Shown here one piece after another: positions 43,738-44,213 of a DNA stretch of 44,213 nucleotides. Within the stretch, counting starts at the first letter, position 1; each line of letters starts with the position of its first letter. The stretch lies in the NCBI GenBank assembly GCA_017508105.1, contig JAFVZP010000040.1, positions 1-44,213 on the forward strand, given 5' to 3'. The notes beneath the pieces are model-generated. The model saw only the letters and a program-made list of their open reading frames with translations, was not told the origin of the DNA and ran no database searches. Origin of the DNA: Clostridia bacterium (lineage in GTDB: Bacteria > Bacillota > Clostridia > Christensenellales > Borkfalkiaceae). The position numbers were made by a program, and so were the translations under genes.

Positions 43738-44213
43738 ATGGCAGGCAAAAGAGCGATTAAAACCTTACAGGAAAATTTAAAACTTACCCTGCAACCGCAA
43801 AAGTTTTTATCCTATGCGGACTTCGTTTATAGAACGTCCGTCTTTTCCGCATTGAAATTGCGCAACAGCGGTAATACCGTCGTCAACGATATCACGGTCA
43901 GCGTTACGTCTGAGGAGAGCATCATTCTCCCCGGCTCGCACACTATCGAGGAAATCCCGTACAGCACCTCCGTAGAGGTGGTGTTCGACTATATCCTTTC
44001 GCCTGTATACTTCATTGAGTGTGAAGAGGTCAAAACCGTGGGCTTCAACGTCACGGTAACCAGAGAAAAGAGCGTGCTCATCAACGAACGGGTGGAGAGC
44101 ACGGTTCTGCCCTTCGATTATTGGAGCGGGTTGGAGGGCAACTCAGAAAACCTTGCCTACTTCGTGCGCCCCAAGCTCGCCGATTGCGACAGGGTAATTG
44201 CCGACGCTGCCGA
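43738..44213 (+). CDS. 5' part of a DUF4011-like protein, possibly a large helicase
   Basis: The frame starts at an ATG eight bases after GGAG and stays open to the window end, giving 158 residues. The N-terminal part reads MAGKRAIKTLQENLKLTL and continues as a beta-rich module with alternating hydrophobic strands. INERVESTVLPFDYWSGLEG and LAYFVRPKLADCDRVIADAA resemble the start of DUF4011-type proteins, where a PYDEWGG-like segment precedes a superfamily 1 helicase, often with a nuclease domain at the end. Such proteins include the Hhe antiphage type. No helicase motif is visible in this fragment, so the call is tentative. Confidence 0.6.
   Translation, partial: MAGKRAIKTLQENLKLTLQPQKFLSYADFVYRTSVFSALKLRNSGNTVVNDITVSVTSEESIILPGSHTIEEIPYSTSVEVVFDYILSPVYFIECEEVKTVGFNVTVTREKSVLINERVESTVLPFDYWSGLEGNSENLAYFVRPKLADCDRVIADAA

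Overview
This window looks like chromosomal core DNA of a low-to-mid GC Gram-positive anaerobe of the class Clostridia, probably an uncultured gut lineage. The grounds are the SCIFF peptide and maturase pair beside yajC and secDF, a bifunctional Rel followed by an MBL hydrolase and a HemZ-type radical SAM protein, a T-box leader in front of pheST, strong Shine-Dalgarno sites, and near-consensus SigA promoters with 17-base spacers. I see no rRNA, tRNA, CRISPR array, insertion sequence or prophage. Naming a genus would be guesswork. Layout: (1) 1-4.7 kb holds the 3' end of a COG2509 FAD-dependent dehydrogenase, a PutP-type sodium/solute symporter, a small Dabb-domain protein on the minus strand and an unrecognised 445-residue membrane protein. 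(2) 4.8-12.6 kb holds argH (minus) diverging from a ruvC-ruvA-ruvB-queA-DUF885 lipoprotein-tgt run, which joins Holliday-junction processing to tRNA queuosine synthesis. (3) 12.7-18.2 kb is the yajC, TIGR04086-like membrane protein, scfA (SCIFF precursor), scfB (radical SAM maturase), secD, secF block. scfA is only 52 codons long. SecD and SecF are divergent and seem to lack conserved acidic residues of the proton path. (4) 18.3-24.9 kb holds recJ, rel, an MBL hydrolase and hemZ. (5) 24.9-27.6 kb holds rpsO with a structured leader, then pnp. (6) 27.7-31.6 kb is a minus-strand envelope glycan operon read in the order Wzz-like protein, GtrA, GT2 glycosyltransferase, GT87/Gpi18-like mannosyltransferase. 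(7) 31.7-36.5 kb holds a MazF-type RNase without a visible antitoxin, then a DUF308 membrane protein, an aminotransferase, an aldo/keto reductase, a small unknown protein and a secreted NucA-like nuclease. (8) 36.6-39.8 kb holds a lipoprotein, a polysaccharide deacetylase, a ZIP metal transporter and a short-chain dehydrogenase. (9) 39.8-43.7 kb is a T-box-controlled pheS-pheT operon, followed at the edge by the start of a DUF4011-like protein that may belong to a large helicase. The layout is tidy: convergent genes meet at palindromic terminators, and most transcription units begin with a recognisable SigA promoter. The observations most worth follow-up are the hairpin that buries the ribosome binding site of the TIGR04086-like gene, the SCIFF cassette with its intercistronic stem-loop, the SecDF substitutions, the orphan MazF, the truncated DUF4011-like gene and the unknown 445-residue protein.
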